From the NCBI GenBank assembly GCA_005408345.1, contig SEMN01001030.1:2501-66500 (forward strand): a stretch of DNA of 64,000 nucleotides, in the 5' to 3' direction. This document shows, piece after piece, positions 26,631-38,681 of the stretch; within the stretch, counting starts at the first letter, position 1; each line of letters begins with the position of its first letter. The position numbers and the translations under genes are program-made. Source of the stretch: Macquaria australasica. Its lineage: Eukaryota; Chordata; Actinopteri; Centrarchiformes; Percichthyidae. The notes under the pieces are model-generated. The model saw only the letters and a list, made by a program, of their open reading frames with translations. It was not told the DNA's origin and searched no databases.

Positions 26631-28571
26631 GACACCTAATCCGAGCCAAGTGCTATTTTTATAGCCCCCTGTGGAAGAGAAGAACATAAAAACATGTAGA
26701 ACCCCTCTGCCTCTGTGGGCTTTCATAACAACTGAATCATTTTATAACGTGGACGGAGGTTTTTAACATCTCATTCTTCTCTCTCTCTTCTCTCTAATTT
26801 TTATGGTAAAGGATCTTCTAACCTAAAACTATTGTTGCCAATAAATCTTGATACAACACCATGTCATTGTCGTGTACAGGCAGTAGCTGTGCAGCTGTAT
26901 CCCAAGGAGCTTGGTGGCTTACCACTCTGGCTACTTCACTGTGGCCTTGAGGCTGTGCTCTGCACATTAACCATGACTAGCCCATTGGTCCACATTGCAC
27001 ACAACTCCTGACCATGTGGGAAATGCCACTGACCAAGTTTGCAGGTCATATGTTAGCATACTGCTAGCCTCATAGCCTTGGATTACGTTAGGCATGCTTT
27101 CAATAAGTCGTAGACATAACCAGCAGTGGTAAACAGCCACATGAAATCTATATTAATAACATTTCAACAGTGCGAATGGCATACTTGAGAAGGATAGCAG
27201 GCAAAAAGTAACAAATAAATAATGACGGGCCTTCGGGAAGTATCTGTGGTATCTATCTGTCACACAGATGGAGAAACTGTATCGGTTTATTTCTGACTCA
27301 TAGGATGGTCATGTCAGTGTGGGAGACTCTCACCCATGGAAACTATTCACAAAGTCCCCGTAACTCCTGACTATGTCTGTGTGTTTGTGTGTGCTCATGC
27401 GTGTGTGTCCATGTTTATATGTGGGTCCACTCATGGATTGGCCAATGAGAGCATCTCTATTGAAGTCTACACCACCTGGCTAACATTTAGGTCCCTCTGA
27501 GTAACCTTTATTTGTTTGCATGATGCTCTGGATTACTAAGGCAACTGGATCACAACCCAAACTAAGGCTTTACCAAGTGTCAGATGTTAACCTCTCGTAT
27601 GCCGTTTAAACGTGCAAATAGAGACAACTGCGACCAGCTTTTCAAACAGGCAACACCTAACGATTCCAGTACAAAGTATAAGAAGCAATTATTGTGACAC
27701 CATTGTGATGTCACTCCAACCTGAAGATCTACTTAGCACACAATGTAGAGACCACATAGTACTAGATGTGTCAGGACTACTGTAAAGTCTGTGAACTTCA
27801 TTCTTCCAGAGGTATCACAGTCTCTAGACTCATGGGAGGCTCAGTCCAAAACTCCCTCTGTCTCCTTCTTCCCAGCTGTCCTGGAGCTGGCAGGACAAGC
27901 CGAGTATGTGAGAGACCAGGTGGCTGGACGGCATGTGTGGGGGCGGGCGAAGGGGGAGGTCAGGGCCAGAACTTGGGGATGCTGACGGGAGGAGGGGGTA
28001 ATTCAAGGAGGGAATGTCTTCTTCAGCCAAAATAAGTTCCCTGAAGATCACCAGTAATGCTTATCATTATCCCACCTCTGGTTGGCTGTCAGAAAGAGGG
28101 TGAAGCTATCTAGCGGCTGGTTGGTCGGAGCCAGTGGTTGTCTGTGTGCTGAGTGTAGGGCAAGAGGTTGTGTAGTATATTTAGTCCACTACAGGGGGCT
28201 ATTTTGGCTCCAGCTGACATCTCCAGTTGTCTTGACAGCAGGGTGAGAGTGAGTCTTCCCTCTCTTCACCCTGTTAGAAGTATCAGCCGAACAGAGGGCG
28301 AACTGGAGGGCAAGAGGAGGATGCAAGAGCAAAGTAAAGTGGGAAATGAAGAGGAAGAGACAAAGAATGAAGAATCACATTCACGCAGACCTTCAGCAAC
28401 ACTTGGGAGGTCTAAAAGAGCAAGACTAATGAGTAGCACTTAATAGCAATGAATAATATCCAGTCAGCTGAGAGCATAAGTTACATGTTAAATGTCTGGC
28501 AAGGAAATGGGTCGCTATTAGCTACTGTGCTGCCACACACTCCAGCTGTGTCCAGGTGCAGAACCCCCCCT

Positions 28572-28572
<1 letters not shown>
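26631..28572. other. non-coding, no gene seen
   Basis: Unique sequence with a GGGA-rich stretch at about 27940-28010. No exon or RNA gene is supported. Confidence 0.5.

Positions 28573-28614
<42 letters not shown>
28573..28614. repeat. (CA)n microsatellite
   Basis: About 20 CA units following a short C run. Confidence 0.95.
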
Positions 28615-28615
<1 letters not shown>

Positions 28616-29589
28616 CTGTGGCACAATCCAGCTGCATTTGCCAGCACGAGAGCAAACACCTGCCAGTGCTCCCAACCACCTGGCAGACACACATGTGCAC
28701 AAACACACACATTCATACACGCTTGCAGCTGTTCTGTATGTAAATTATGATCAAAGATTACATACTGTATGTGTGTATGTAAGTGCAAGTCTGTGAATGC
28801 AGGCATTTATACGTGACAGTGGGTGAATGTGCGTTACGGCCAGAGGGCAGCTGGCAGAGAGAGCTGAGCTATAGTTACATTACACTCTGTCCTCTGTAAT
28901 TACCACAGTCAATCCAGGTTTACTACTGTAAAACCCAGACTCCAGGGCAGTGCAGCACGGCGGCCTTTACAGCATCACCACTCTTCTGCATTGGCCTCTT
29001 GCCACACCATGCCAGGTTCAAGTGTAGCAACAGAGCAGAATTTACTACAAAGCAGATGTACAGTATAGAAAATGTCTATGGCAACAGGGTGTAAGCATGT
29101 GGACTGGCCTAAAATATGTAGTTTTTGCTAAAAAAAAAATAAATAAATAAATAAAGTACATTGACAGACTCTTTGGTTAGAAAAAACAAGGTTTCATCCA
29201 GCACAGTTAACACAAATACACTTATACAAAACAAAGGGAAGAATTTTTTGCAGAGGAAGACAGAAGGATCTTTTAATAACGTAGGAAACCAGGACAGTAA
29301 CCTCAACACAAAGCAAATTTCTTAAATTCTATAACCAATGCACGAGAACCTTAACATCCATTTCCTTTAAAAAACGAATTACTTTAATTAACTACATTTA
29401 AAAATGACTACAAAAACACCTGAAAGTCTCTGGTGAAATACAAAATTCACATTTTTCACAATGACTTTTACACAAGAGTATCAATAGCTACTGGTAATGT
29501 CAGTTTTTCTGATGTGTGTCTTGGCAGTGATGTTTTAAAAATATTTTTTTCAAGTAAAACATATTAAAGACTTGATTGTGTGTTTGGTT

Positions 29590-29680
29590 GATCGACATTT
29601 GGATTTTCTGGCTATAATAACTGACAAACATGGTGGCGAGCAGAAAACCCAAATCCAAGCTTCAAAACATCTTTTTAGAA
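29590..29680 (+). repeat. diverged interspersed repeat, copy 2 (partner at 11515-11625)
   Basis: Shares GATTTTCTGGCT, aacccaaa and TTCAAAACATC in the same order with the first copy. Confidence 0.4.
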
Positions 29681-30760
29681 ACCTGTGGGTGAAATTACTA
29701 CATTCATTTTGTACAGTCCACAGAAGCCGCCTTCACTGTGCAGGTAGTTATTTACTATATATGGGTCTTGTTCCATACTGTAATTGTCTTTGGTTGCCCC
29801 ATAATGTAAAGCGCAGGGACAGAGTGGGAATGGGAGAGGGAAATGGGTAGAGGAGGAGAAGGAGTGATTTAGTCAACACCATACCAGAGTGACACACAGC
29901 CCAGTCTTTCACGACAGCTAAGAAGGAAGGGAGAGAAGCAGATATGATTGAATGAAAACTGTATGGTAGAGAAGGCAATGGGCAAAAAGATCAAGATAAA
30001 CTAGAACAATGAAAGAGAAGCAGCTAAGCACTTGTCTCCTGTGCACAAACACCACTGAAGACCCCGACTATAGACCACATCACACTGCACTCCCACTCAC
30101 ATGACTTGGTTCTCACAGGAGCCCAGCTTAATAGTTCACACATAGTTAACTAGACTGTGTCCCCAGCCTGGACCATTGCATACACATTTTTTGGTGCCAA
30201 ATGGGCACCCAGGAAAACATTTTTGAAAACAGTTCACAGCGGGGTCCATGGTTTCAGGGGTTCAGAGGGACACTGCCCTCTCTGTTCCCCTTTCACCCTG
30301 TCCACTCAAGTGGATTAGGACATTTATTTTATTCGGAAGCAAGATTGCCAGGCACAATTAATGATACGCAGTCAAAGATATTTGTTTCACCGTTTCAAAC
30401 CTATTTCCACGTATAAACCATAGAATTTGATCTGTAACATCCACAGCTAAAGGCAAGGCACCTGTGACCATTTGCTCCTGCCATCCACTGATCTATTATG
30501 ACATTAACTGATGTTTTCTTTTTCTCTTTGCCTCCCACAAGCCTAGTGGGTGTGCATTACACTTTGGTCATCTACAATATATAATTGAGAGGAGAATTCA
30601 GCCAAAATGACTCCCCAGCATAGTTTCACAGATGACATTAGGGATTATTTTACCTAAACAATATGATGCCAAAATCAAAGTGCACCTCTATGGGCCAGAG
30701 GTCACAGCGGGGGGAAATGCAAGAACGTGAGGCTGCTGCTTTAGCGAAGAAGACCCTGCA
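29681..30760. other. non-coding, no gene seen
   Basis: Unique-looking sequence without simple repeats. No coding signal was found. Confidence 0.45.
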
Positions 30761-31030
30761 CACCCTCACAGGTGTTTTCAGTTATTTTTGGCTGATTAGA
30801 TCTCTTCCCAGGTTAAAGCTGGGCGGAGGTATGTTGGGAGGTTGCTGAGGTCACCAAACTCCCTATACTAATAGGGATCATAAAAGAGGTAAGTTGTCCC
30901 GCCCTAACAGGTACAACAAAACTGACAGGAGAGTCAGGGAGATGTCAATCAATCACAGTCTGTACATGCCTAAACAGTCCTGAGAGGAAGTCTAATCAGC
31001 AGAAAATAAGTGAAAACACCTGTGAGGGTG
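30761..31030. mobile_element. foldback MITE with about 40-55 bp inverted ends
   Basis: The left end (30762-30800, starting ACCCTCACAGGTGTTTTCA) and the right end (30991-31028) are inverted copies with about four mismatches over 39 bases. Weaker pairing continues inward to about 30812 and 30979. The 270-base interior has no transposase, so this would be a non-autonomous DNA transposon mobilised by an enzyme encoded elsewhere. No clear target duplication was identified. Confidence 0.75.
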
Positions 31031-31349
31031 GATCATGGGTGTGTAAGGGTTTAAATCCTCTGGGGACCAAAATGACAGTGTTTGGGAAACAGTTGTCCTC
31101 CAGTGCCAACAGTGGTTATAAGTGTCACCGTGGCATGTTGTTGTTGGAGTATGATCTGACACAAAGACAAATTGTGAGAAACAACCAAAGCAAACAAGAA
31201 CAAGAGAATAAGATCCATCTCTCCCAGGCAATTCAGCACGCATTTAGCTACAATTCATTACAAAAATGACACAAATAAACTTGAAACAACCTGATACATT
31301 GCAGTCAGTTCAGAATGACTTTAGCCTTGCATAAAAAATTGCAGCTCCA
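31031..31349. other. non-coding, no gene seen
   Basis: Short unique spacer between the foldback element and the next repeat. Confidence 0.45.
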
Positions 31350-31590
31350 TCATTTATTTGAATGAGACCAGGGGGTGCCAACGCAGAGGGATTTGGCAAC
31401 CTGGCTTAACTTTTGCCGCAACGCAACGTCATCCGGCGAGGTGCTGCGTCGGCCTATCAAATACGTGAAAGTGCACATTCCTGGTAAATTACTTTTTTAA
31501 AGTGAACGCTGTACTTCTACTTTTTGCATCGCGATTGTTGTCACGAAAGATATAATAACTGCAGCCGTGATCATTTTACAGAGTTGTAAA
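31350..31590 (+). repeat. interspersed repeat, copy 2 (partner at 4466-4735)
   Basis: Contains CATTTATTTGAATGAGA, a CpG-rich centre, GTGCACATTCCTGGT (31471-31485) and tcgcgattg followed by cgaaagata. Same block order and orientation as copy 1. Confidence 0.55.
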
Positions 31591-32588
31591 ATCCTGTGTC
31601 AGAGTATTATAAACCACTGTGCAGTGTTTTGGCAAAACTTGAATTAGTTTTTAGACTGCAAAGATCACAGGGCACACTGTATGCCCACATAATACTGAAG
31701 TGATTTCAAAAAGTTAAACAGCTGTGTCAGCATCCTATACACGCCCCTTCCTTCCAATATGACATATGACCTTTGCTGACCATGTCCCTCAGTGCTGAGC
31801 CCATATCGATATCCCCTCTCTGCTTGGCTCTGCAGGGTTAAAAGGTCAGTATGCCTTCATCTGTCAGCGACAAACTAGCTTGGAAATCTCCATCCGAACG
31901 ACCCCCAAAACCCCAACTTCCTTCTCAACCCCCATGGCTCTCCCAGTGCCATCAACGCCTTTTGCTCAAAGAAACAAAAACCAACCTAAAGCAGCAGTGC
32001 CGCACTCTTATTCTCTCACAGTTACAGTTCAGTGAGCTACCACACCGTCATCCACTCTTTGCACTCAATGATATTCCTGTCTGTACCAACACAGGATGTG
32101 AGGAAACTTCTGATACTGCTTGATTCAATCACTCTCTCCTTCCCTCTCTGGCACTCTCCTGCTTCCCCTTGTCAATCGTCTGCCAGGGAATTTTAACATT
32201 AAAGTGCCTCTTATGATCCTATTTGGCACATGTGGATCCATTTGGACTGCCGACCTATGAACTCAATCAACAGAAGAAAACTTATGCCTTTTGGGTCAGC
32301 ACTTAATCAAATATTTGCAGGGATGACACATTACAGCTGCATGGAGACCTCTAATCTTTGAAGTTCATCTCCTGGAGTTTCCCAATTGCATTATAACTTA
32401 CGTAACAAATTCTCACCTGAGTGCCAGTGTTTTCAATCTCTACCAGACCACTGCTCTCTGTCTGTTTGCCTCTCTGCACTTCCTGCATTGAAATCAAACT
32501 ACATAAAAATGAAGATTCCAGAGATATGAAGAAAAGAAAGAAGAAAAAATTACTAACTTCTGTGAAGTGAGAAAACGAGCAATTGGGC

Positions 32589-32652
32589 GAGCAATTTTCA
32601 TTTAAATGAACAGGCAACATCTTGGAGTCCAGTTCCTATAATAAATCCATGA
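32589..32652 (+). repeat. short direct repeat, copy 1 (partner at 32978-33050)
   Basis: Shares GAGCAA-TTTCA, a gaatgaa/aaatgaa block, CATCTTGGAGTCC and ATCCATGA in order with the downstream copy about 390 bases away. The two may be remnants of one tandemly arranged element. Confidence 0.5.
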
Positions 32653-32977
32653 GCTGGATATGGAGCGGCAAGTTAGCCTTGCTGGCAATTTGTCTGAGTG
32701 ACCAGCCACAATACTGTAATTTTTCCTCCAGACCACCTTTATAGCTAAAAGGGATGCTTTGTTGAGAGTACCCCTCAAACTGAAACATCAAGGTCAAGTA
32801 TTACTCTCTGTTTTATACATTTTTAAACCATTTAATATTTCTAAAACTATTCCAGACATTATGCTTCAATGTAAAGTCTGCAGGACTGTCAAGCTCAGGG
32901 AAACTGAAAGTGGTGTGTATTAGGCAGCACAACACATGAGCAGGGAGAGAGATAACTTTCTAGCATATGTGCTGTGT

Positions 32978-33050
32978 GAGCAACTTTCACTGGAATGAAT
33001 GGACGCCATCTTGGAGTCCTATATCGAGTTCTCTTAATACATCCATGACG
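32978..33050 (+). repeat. short direct repeat, copy 2
   Basis: Second copy of the block at 32589-32652, with GCCATCTTGGAGTCC and ACATCCATGACG. The intervening DNA is AT-rich and unassigned. Confidence 0.5.
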
Positions 33051-34208
33051 TATATGCATAGTGGGCATGCATGAGTACATGTACCGTATGACAGCAGTGA
33101 AAAGGGGTAATTGTAGCTAGATCAAATGATTCTATTTTCCAATAACAGCAAAAAACAAACACCACCTATGACATTACAAAGTGTAAGCCAGGACACACAC
33201 ACACCACGTGACAGGCTAGGTACAGCAAAGAGCTATGGGACAGGTCTGGGGTGTTGTGGTGTCCCTCAAACTGGTACTGGGGGATGCTTCTATATAGGTA
33301 AGTCTTTTCAGGGTTGAGACATAAAAGGGGAGACAAAGAATGAAACATTGGAACACCTCCATCTCATCTGCTCCATACGGGATCTGATCTCTCCATTCAG
33401 ATATGGTCAAGAATGCAGCGCTGAGGGATGCTAGCGGGAAGAGGGTGATTAAAGCTTTGAGTGCTAAATCAAAACCCACCACCAGCAGCTTTGAAATTAA
33501 GCCCCTCAAATACCAAAGGATTCCCTGTGAAACGCAAGGCTGTCTGTCAGACTGCACTGCTGGGAGAAGAGAGCATACAAATGGTTTTAAACACACTCAT
33601 ACACGTAAGCACGCATAATAAGACCACACCACCTCACATGTCTCAAATTAACACAATTTTAATAGAATCCCCTTTCTGGTTAAAACAGGCTCTGTGGCCA
33701 GCATGCTGTAATATTTCCTTCTATGATGAATTGATGAGAATGGGACTCCTTTCTCTTCTGTTTTCCTCTGGCTGCAATTTAAATCCCATTAACCCCGTCA
33801 CCTTCCCTCAGCCTCCCATTTCTCTTTTCTCTTCTTCTTCCAGTAATTCTCTCAGGGTAATATTTCTCTCCCCTTTCAACTTCACATCCAGATTTGATGT
33901 GTAATTTTGCCCTCGCTCCTTCTTTCAGTACGCTATAAATCTTGCTCGACGACACTGTCAAGATGCCGGCATGTTTTTCCTGTGACAGCAAATACCTCCT
34001 TTATAGGATATGGGCCGTGCAGTGAGAACGCAGTCGAACTTTTACACAAAACACACACACACACACACACAGAATGATTGAACTCCCACAGAAACCTGCC
34101 TCTGCTCTTCTAACAGGTCAACAATAATCATGCACTCGAAACAGTCACTCGGCAGACCACCATACAAAGATAAACATCCATGCGTGGACACACACACACA
34201 TTTATACA
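33051..34208. other. non-coding, no gene seen
   Basis: Unique sequence with a small CA array at 34049-34071. No supported exon. Confidence 0.45.
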
Positions 34209-34465
34209 ATATATATTGTTTTCTCTTTGTGGATGGCTCACATAAATACATTTTACTGCACAAATAAAACAATTTGATTTAACATAATTTGGAGATTGTA
34301 CTCATTTTGTACATACTGTATACATACAGTATACACATTAAATGTTTACACTTAACTTACAACCTAACTAATGTACTTGACACTCAGTTCACCCTACTTA
34401 AAGATAAATGTCAAGGTCTTGCTTTTGTACAATCAATACACAGAGAACACACATTTTTTTTCTAT

Positions 34466-34499
<34 letters not shown>
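34209..34499 (+). repeat. recently duplicated repeat, copy 2 (partner at 14438-14730)
   Basis: Nearly identical to the first copy over its whole length, including the final CA array. It ends abruptly at a CGTATACATATG boundary that the first copy lacks. Same orientation, 19.8 kb apart. Confidence 0.8.
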
Positions 34500-34501
<2 letters not shown>

Positions 34502-35469
34502 ATACATATGAGTGTGTATGAGTAAGAGAGGCTTAATATGTATGCTTGTTCTGTATCTTTGTACAATTATGTAGTATTTATCTTTGCAGGGCTTTACTAA
34601 TGATTGATTTATTTGCTGTTTTAGTCCCTTATGTCCCTGTACAAGCAGAAGACACATGCTGACTATAAGGAGACTTTGAGTTTAGCTATAAGTTTCCATT
34701 TTATGCATCTATATCAGAGGCATGCAATCAATCCCAGTCCTTACAACAACAAAGTTATGCAGTGCTGGCATCTAATCAGTTTAAGAACCATATAACCGTG
34801 ATATCATGTGTTTACTTTGGGCCAAAGCATTGGAGCATTCCATCATTTCATCACCTTGTTTTTGTTCTTGCTTTACTCATTTTTCTGTGTCTACATTTGT
34901 CACTTTTTTACATTAAAGTTTTGAAAAAGTGACAAAAGTAAATTTGTCCATTAACCATAATAAATTTCACCTGGAAATACTTATAAGGATTCAACAGTGC
35001 AATTTGTGCCTGATTTAGAAAGGTAGAAGATGATTACACTATCAGCTTCTGAGAATGCCTTCTTATTGCATTTTGTCAATGAAGGCAAGCTCACGGTGTG
35101 CACTTGACAGATAAAATTTGTGTTACATCAGCAAGTACAAAAAATAAACTGCATCTGCACTTAACTTTTAAGGAAATCATTTGGACATCTTTTACTGTTA
35201 ATATTAATATGTACTGATATAGAGTTTGAAAAAGTTAAACTTTCAACCGTTTTCCCAGAAGCTGCTTTTCTTGTTCTTCAACTAATCCAGAGCCAAAGAG
35301 GATACGGGTTAATTAAGATTTCTTCCTCCACACAACCATCCCCTACTCTACCTGCACAAATATGCTCTTTATATTCAGATGCAGAGTATTCTGACAGTAA
35401 TCTGACCCTTCAAAATTGTGTGAACATCAGTAAATTCATAACATTTCCATTATTTGCCCAGTCTCCCCT
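34500..35469. other. non-coding, no gene seen
   Basis: AT-rich unique sequence with no simple repeats or reading frames of note. Confidence 0.45.
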
Positions 35470-35690
35470 TAAAGGATAGGCTCACCTTTTAGTACATGCC
35501 CATATGTATATGTACACTGACAAGAGTTATTAGTTGCTGTAATCATTTCTCCTGTCCATGCTGGCTGTGAAGAGATCCTTTCCTAATGCGATTCCAATGT
35601 AAGGCTGGGGAACAAAATCCACAGTCTTCTTTTAGTGCAAAAATGCATTCTCTCCTTCATGCAAATCAATGATGGAAAGAGACACACTTC
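35470..35690 (+). mobile_element. half of a teleost foldback MITE
   Basis: Begins TTAAAGGATAGGCTCACC and contains blocks I recognise from a common fish foldback element: 'gcccatatg', CTGTAATCATTTCTCCTGT, 'gatcctttcctaatg', and AAAATCCACAGTC followed by 'gtgcaaaaatgcat'. The mirror-image second half is not present, so the copy is truncated. Confidence 0.6.
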
Positions 35691-36127
35691 ACAGTTTAGA
35701 CACATGGTGCACATTGAGTGAGAAGCAAACTACTTCCACGTCATTGCATCTGACTGATAAATAACGCACACATCTTTAAGTACAGAATGTGTCAGAAATT
35801 AGGCACAAAGGGCTTAGTAAATAAATATGGCCCTCATTGTGTTGCTCGAAGGCACAGAAGAGAAAATGCCATCCTGCTGCCATCTCAGTAAGCAGAAATA
35901 TGATTAAAACAATCTTTAACACAACTACATGCATGCAACAGTTTAATGAATCGACCACAAATCAGTGGACATCTGTTTTACCGAGAGTGCAAGTGAAAGG
36001 TCTGACCAGCAGCCCTTCCCCAGATGCCGGCTGGTGGTCTATACTTACACACCTGTCAAAGGTCATATCCAGCATACTAATTAAACACACGGCAGCAGAA
36101 CAGTGAACACGAGAACCACCTATCACT

Positions 36128-36130
<3 letters not shown>

Positions 36131-36159
<29 letters not shown>

Positions 36160-36176
36160 AGTTACATTTAACAGCT
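36131..36176 (+). repeat. (TG)n array followed by a shared 16-base motif
   Basis: About 14 TG units (36131-36159) followed by GTTACATTTAACAGCT (36161-36176). The same 16 bases follow the TG array at 1136-1202, so the array probably belongs to a larger repeat family. Confidence 0.6.
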
Positions 36177-37689
36177 ATTAGAGTGTCCTGTGGCAGATCT
36201 CATTTCATGGGCTAATTCATATCTTACCAAGCGGGGAAAACAGACAGCACAGCATCGTCCACCCTTTTCACACTTCACAGGATAAGCATTCATACATGCA
36301 CGACAATGTTTACACCAAATCAGTATAAGGACTAAAAATTGAGATCTCATTCTAGCCTTAATCAAAGACTTCATTTGTCTCTGTCTTGGTCTTGGTTATG
36401 TCTCTGAATTCTGAGTATTAAACATGAATTTATTACTGGAACTGTCCCTGCTCTGCGGCTTTGTGTTTTGGGGCATTGAGGGAAACTGCTATGTAACACA
36501 AAAACTAGAATAGAAATGAATACAGTATGTGAGCGTGTGTTTATCTCTGTGCAGCCCCCCTCCACACAGGCGCACACACTGCTAAGGGGAACCAGATGGG
36601 CACTCCCTCCTGACAGCCCAAACCCCAGCGATGACAGACCCTCTCAAGCATATAGAATGACACTAGAGGACAAAGCACCTGTTCCCCCCGCAGCTCTTTC
36701 GCACCTCCCCTTCCCCACAGGAACACACACTGGCACTTTCTCAGCCATGAGGTCATTGGCTCACTCAGGCCAAAACTGGCTGTGCCACCTGCAACCCTCC
36801 CAGTCCAAAATGATCACCCGAAACCCTGCCTGCCCCGACACCCCTCTCATCCCACCCACCCTGTGATGCACCAACCTTGGCGGGCAGAAAAGCTTGTCCC
36901 ATAATTATACTCTATATCAGGAGTATCCCCTCACATATGATTGCTATGAGCTTATCTGAGACTAGCTCACATGCGAGTGCTCGGACAAATAATAAAGATT
37001 GAAGATCATAAGAGCAAGCATGACAGCGTTACTCCAAACACTTCTTTAAGGGACAGAGAGAAAATTAGGTAGACAACTCCAGACAGCTGGTGTGAGTGTG
37101 CAACATACTGAGGTTGCTGAGTGTGAATGGCATCCACAGATGTTCTTCACGTGTTCTGCATGGGCGGACAGTCGGTGTCTGTTTGCATGAGAGAGCTGTT
37201 CACAGAACCAACTGGCTGTCTAAATGCTCCTCAGGTTTTCATCATCACTGCACCATCCTCATTTGCCCTGCACTCGTCCCCTGTATAGCCCCACAGCCTC
37301 CAACTTCCATCCTCTGCTGCCACTGATCATCTGGAAAAGCAGCATTCTGCTATCAGCTTTGTAACAGCAGGAAAGGGATTTTATGTGTGCTGTTGAGAGC
37401 GGTGTGGACGGAAACTAAACTCTGGAGTCAGAAAAAGCGAGAAAAAGGCAGAAAGTGAACGATGACAGAATGATCTCTCTTCGGAGGAAGTGTATAGATG
37501 TACTGTTCCCTGAGCCAGCCCATCTGGACCACCTATGCAAGCATCTTCACTTGTCAGAATTACTTATTACAACATTAACATGCGGTACTTTGTCATGAAT
37601 ATGAATGGTAACCATTACAATAATAATGTGCAAAGTCTTTAAACACACATCATTGCCAGATTAGCCAAATAAGGGCAGATTTGGAGCCA
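36177..37689. other. non-coding, no gene seen
   Basis: Unique sequence. Small reading frames near 36516-36866 have proline/threonine-rich random composition and no domain. Confidence 0.45.
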
Positions 37690-37930
37690 GCGTTACTTAG
37701 CGTGATTTAGTGTGGGGATGGGGGGAGTCACATTGTCCCCTTGCTACTCACTTTAGGGAAGATCATTGTCTCATGGCATCAGCAGGGATTAATTAATGAC
37801 TAATTATATTGATCTCAATCATGCATGTTATTGCAAATGCATCGTTATATGAATGCTTCAACTACATTGTTTAACTAAATATTACAATTATAATCGATGA
37901 CTGAATGTCGGACCCACTGATAATTAATCT
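37690..37930. promoter_or_regulatory. candidate conserved non-coding element
   Basis: AT-rich segment with clustered homeodomain-like TAATTA cores (GGATTAATTAATGACTAATT near 37786-37806) and an octamer-like TTGCAAATGCAT near 37831-37842. It lies inside the inferred first intron of the minus-strand gene. Whether it is conserved cannot be judged here. Confidence 0.2.
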
Positions 37931-38636
37931 TATACCACCTGTACAGTTGTAAACTTAATGAATGAGACAGCCCTTTGACCTACTTAGTGGTAGCACTTCA
38001 TGCCAGCTGCTGCAGAGATTACCTTGTTATATGTTAGAGGTGTGAAACCTTTGACTAGTGCTAATTAAATTGTGCTTTAACACAGTGTCTTGAATTGTGT
38101 TTGCTACTCTGCTTTCAGGTTTAAGTAAAAAGGACTTAACAGGATGACAGGACTAGTGGAGCAAAGCAACATGCATCTGTGCATCTGTTCATCTTTACTC
38201 TGATATATAATTTGTGATTTGGGCCCATATGAATAAAACTGATTTTGATTACGTGACAATATATCAGTGAATGTTGAGGTTATCCTGACTATTTCTGTGT
38301 ATTTAATTAATTGCCCGTCTACACATCATGGGGATGCAGTGTGGATTAGGACTGTGTGAGCATACATTTTCATATGAACAGGTAGAGCAATTCATTGTGA
38401 GTCATAATTCTTGTTGTGGTTGAGTCTCTATCTTTGTGCCCCAGGTCATCATGGGTATTTCACCCCAAATTTTACCTGGGAACAAGTGGAATCAAACATA
38501 TGGAAAGTAAGAGATAGACAGGAACAATTTATTCTGATTTTTCTATTTCCATTATACTAAACTGTCAAGATTTAATTTGGGAATGATATAATATTGAGAT
38601 TATTATTCTACATATAGAGGCTTAAACTGAACACTT
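37931..38636. other. non-coding; weak poly(A) signal candidate on minus strand
   Basis: AT-rich sequence without simple repeats. A minus-strand AATAAA (plus-strand TTTATT at 38528-38533) lies about 870 bases below the in-frame stop that follows the large exon. It could serve an unspliced short transcript, but AATAAA is frequent in AT-rich DNA. Confidence 0.3.
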
Positions 38637-38681
38637 TAATGTACAGACTTCATTTCTGGAGGAAATGAAGTCTATACATTA
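38637..38681. repeat. compact near-perfect hairpin
   Basis: Twenty-base arms TAATGTACAGACTTCATTTC (38637-38656) and its inverted copy (38662-38681) have one mismatch, and TGGAG forms a five-base loop. Pairing continues a few bases outward with one bulge. It is shorter than a usual microRNA precursor and may be a palindromic repeat remnant. Confidence 0.7.

Noticed and set aside
26340..26726. Ser/Pro/Leu-rich minus-strand frames
   Set aside because: Direct reflection of the polypurine tract on the opposite strand.
28840..28862. Possible CTCF-like motif (CCAGAGGGCAGC)
   Set aside because: Lacks the central spacing of the CTCF core, so it is not a credible match.
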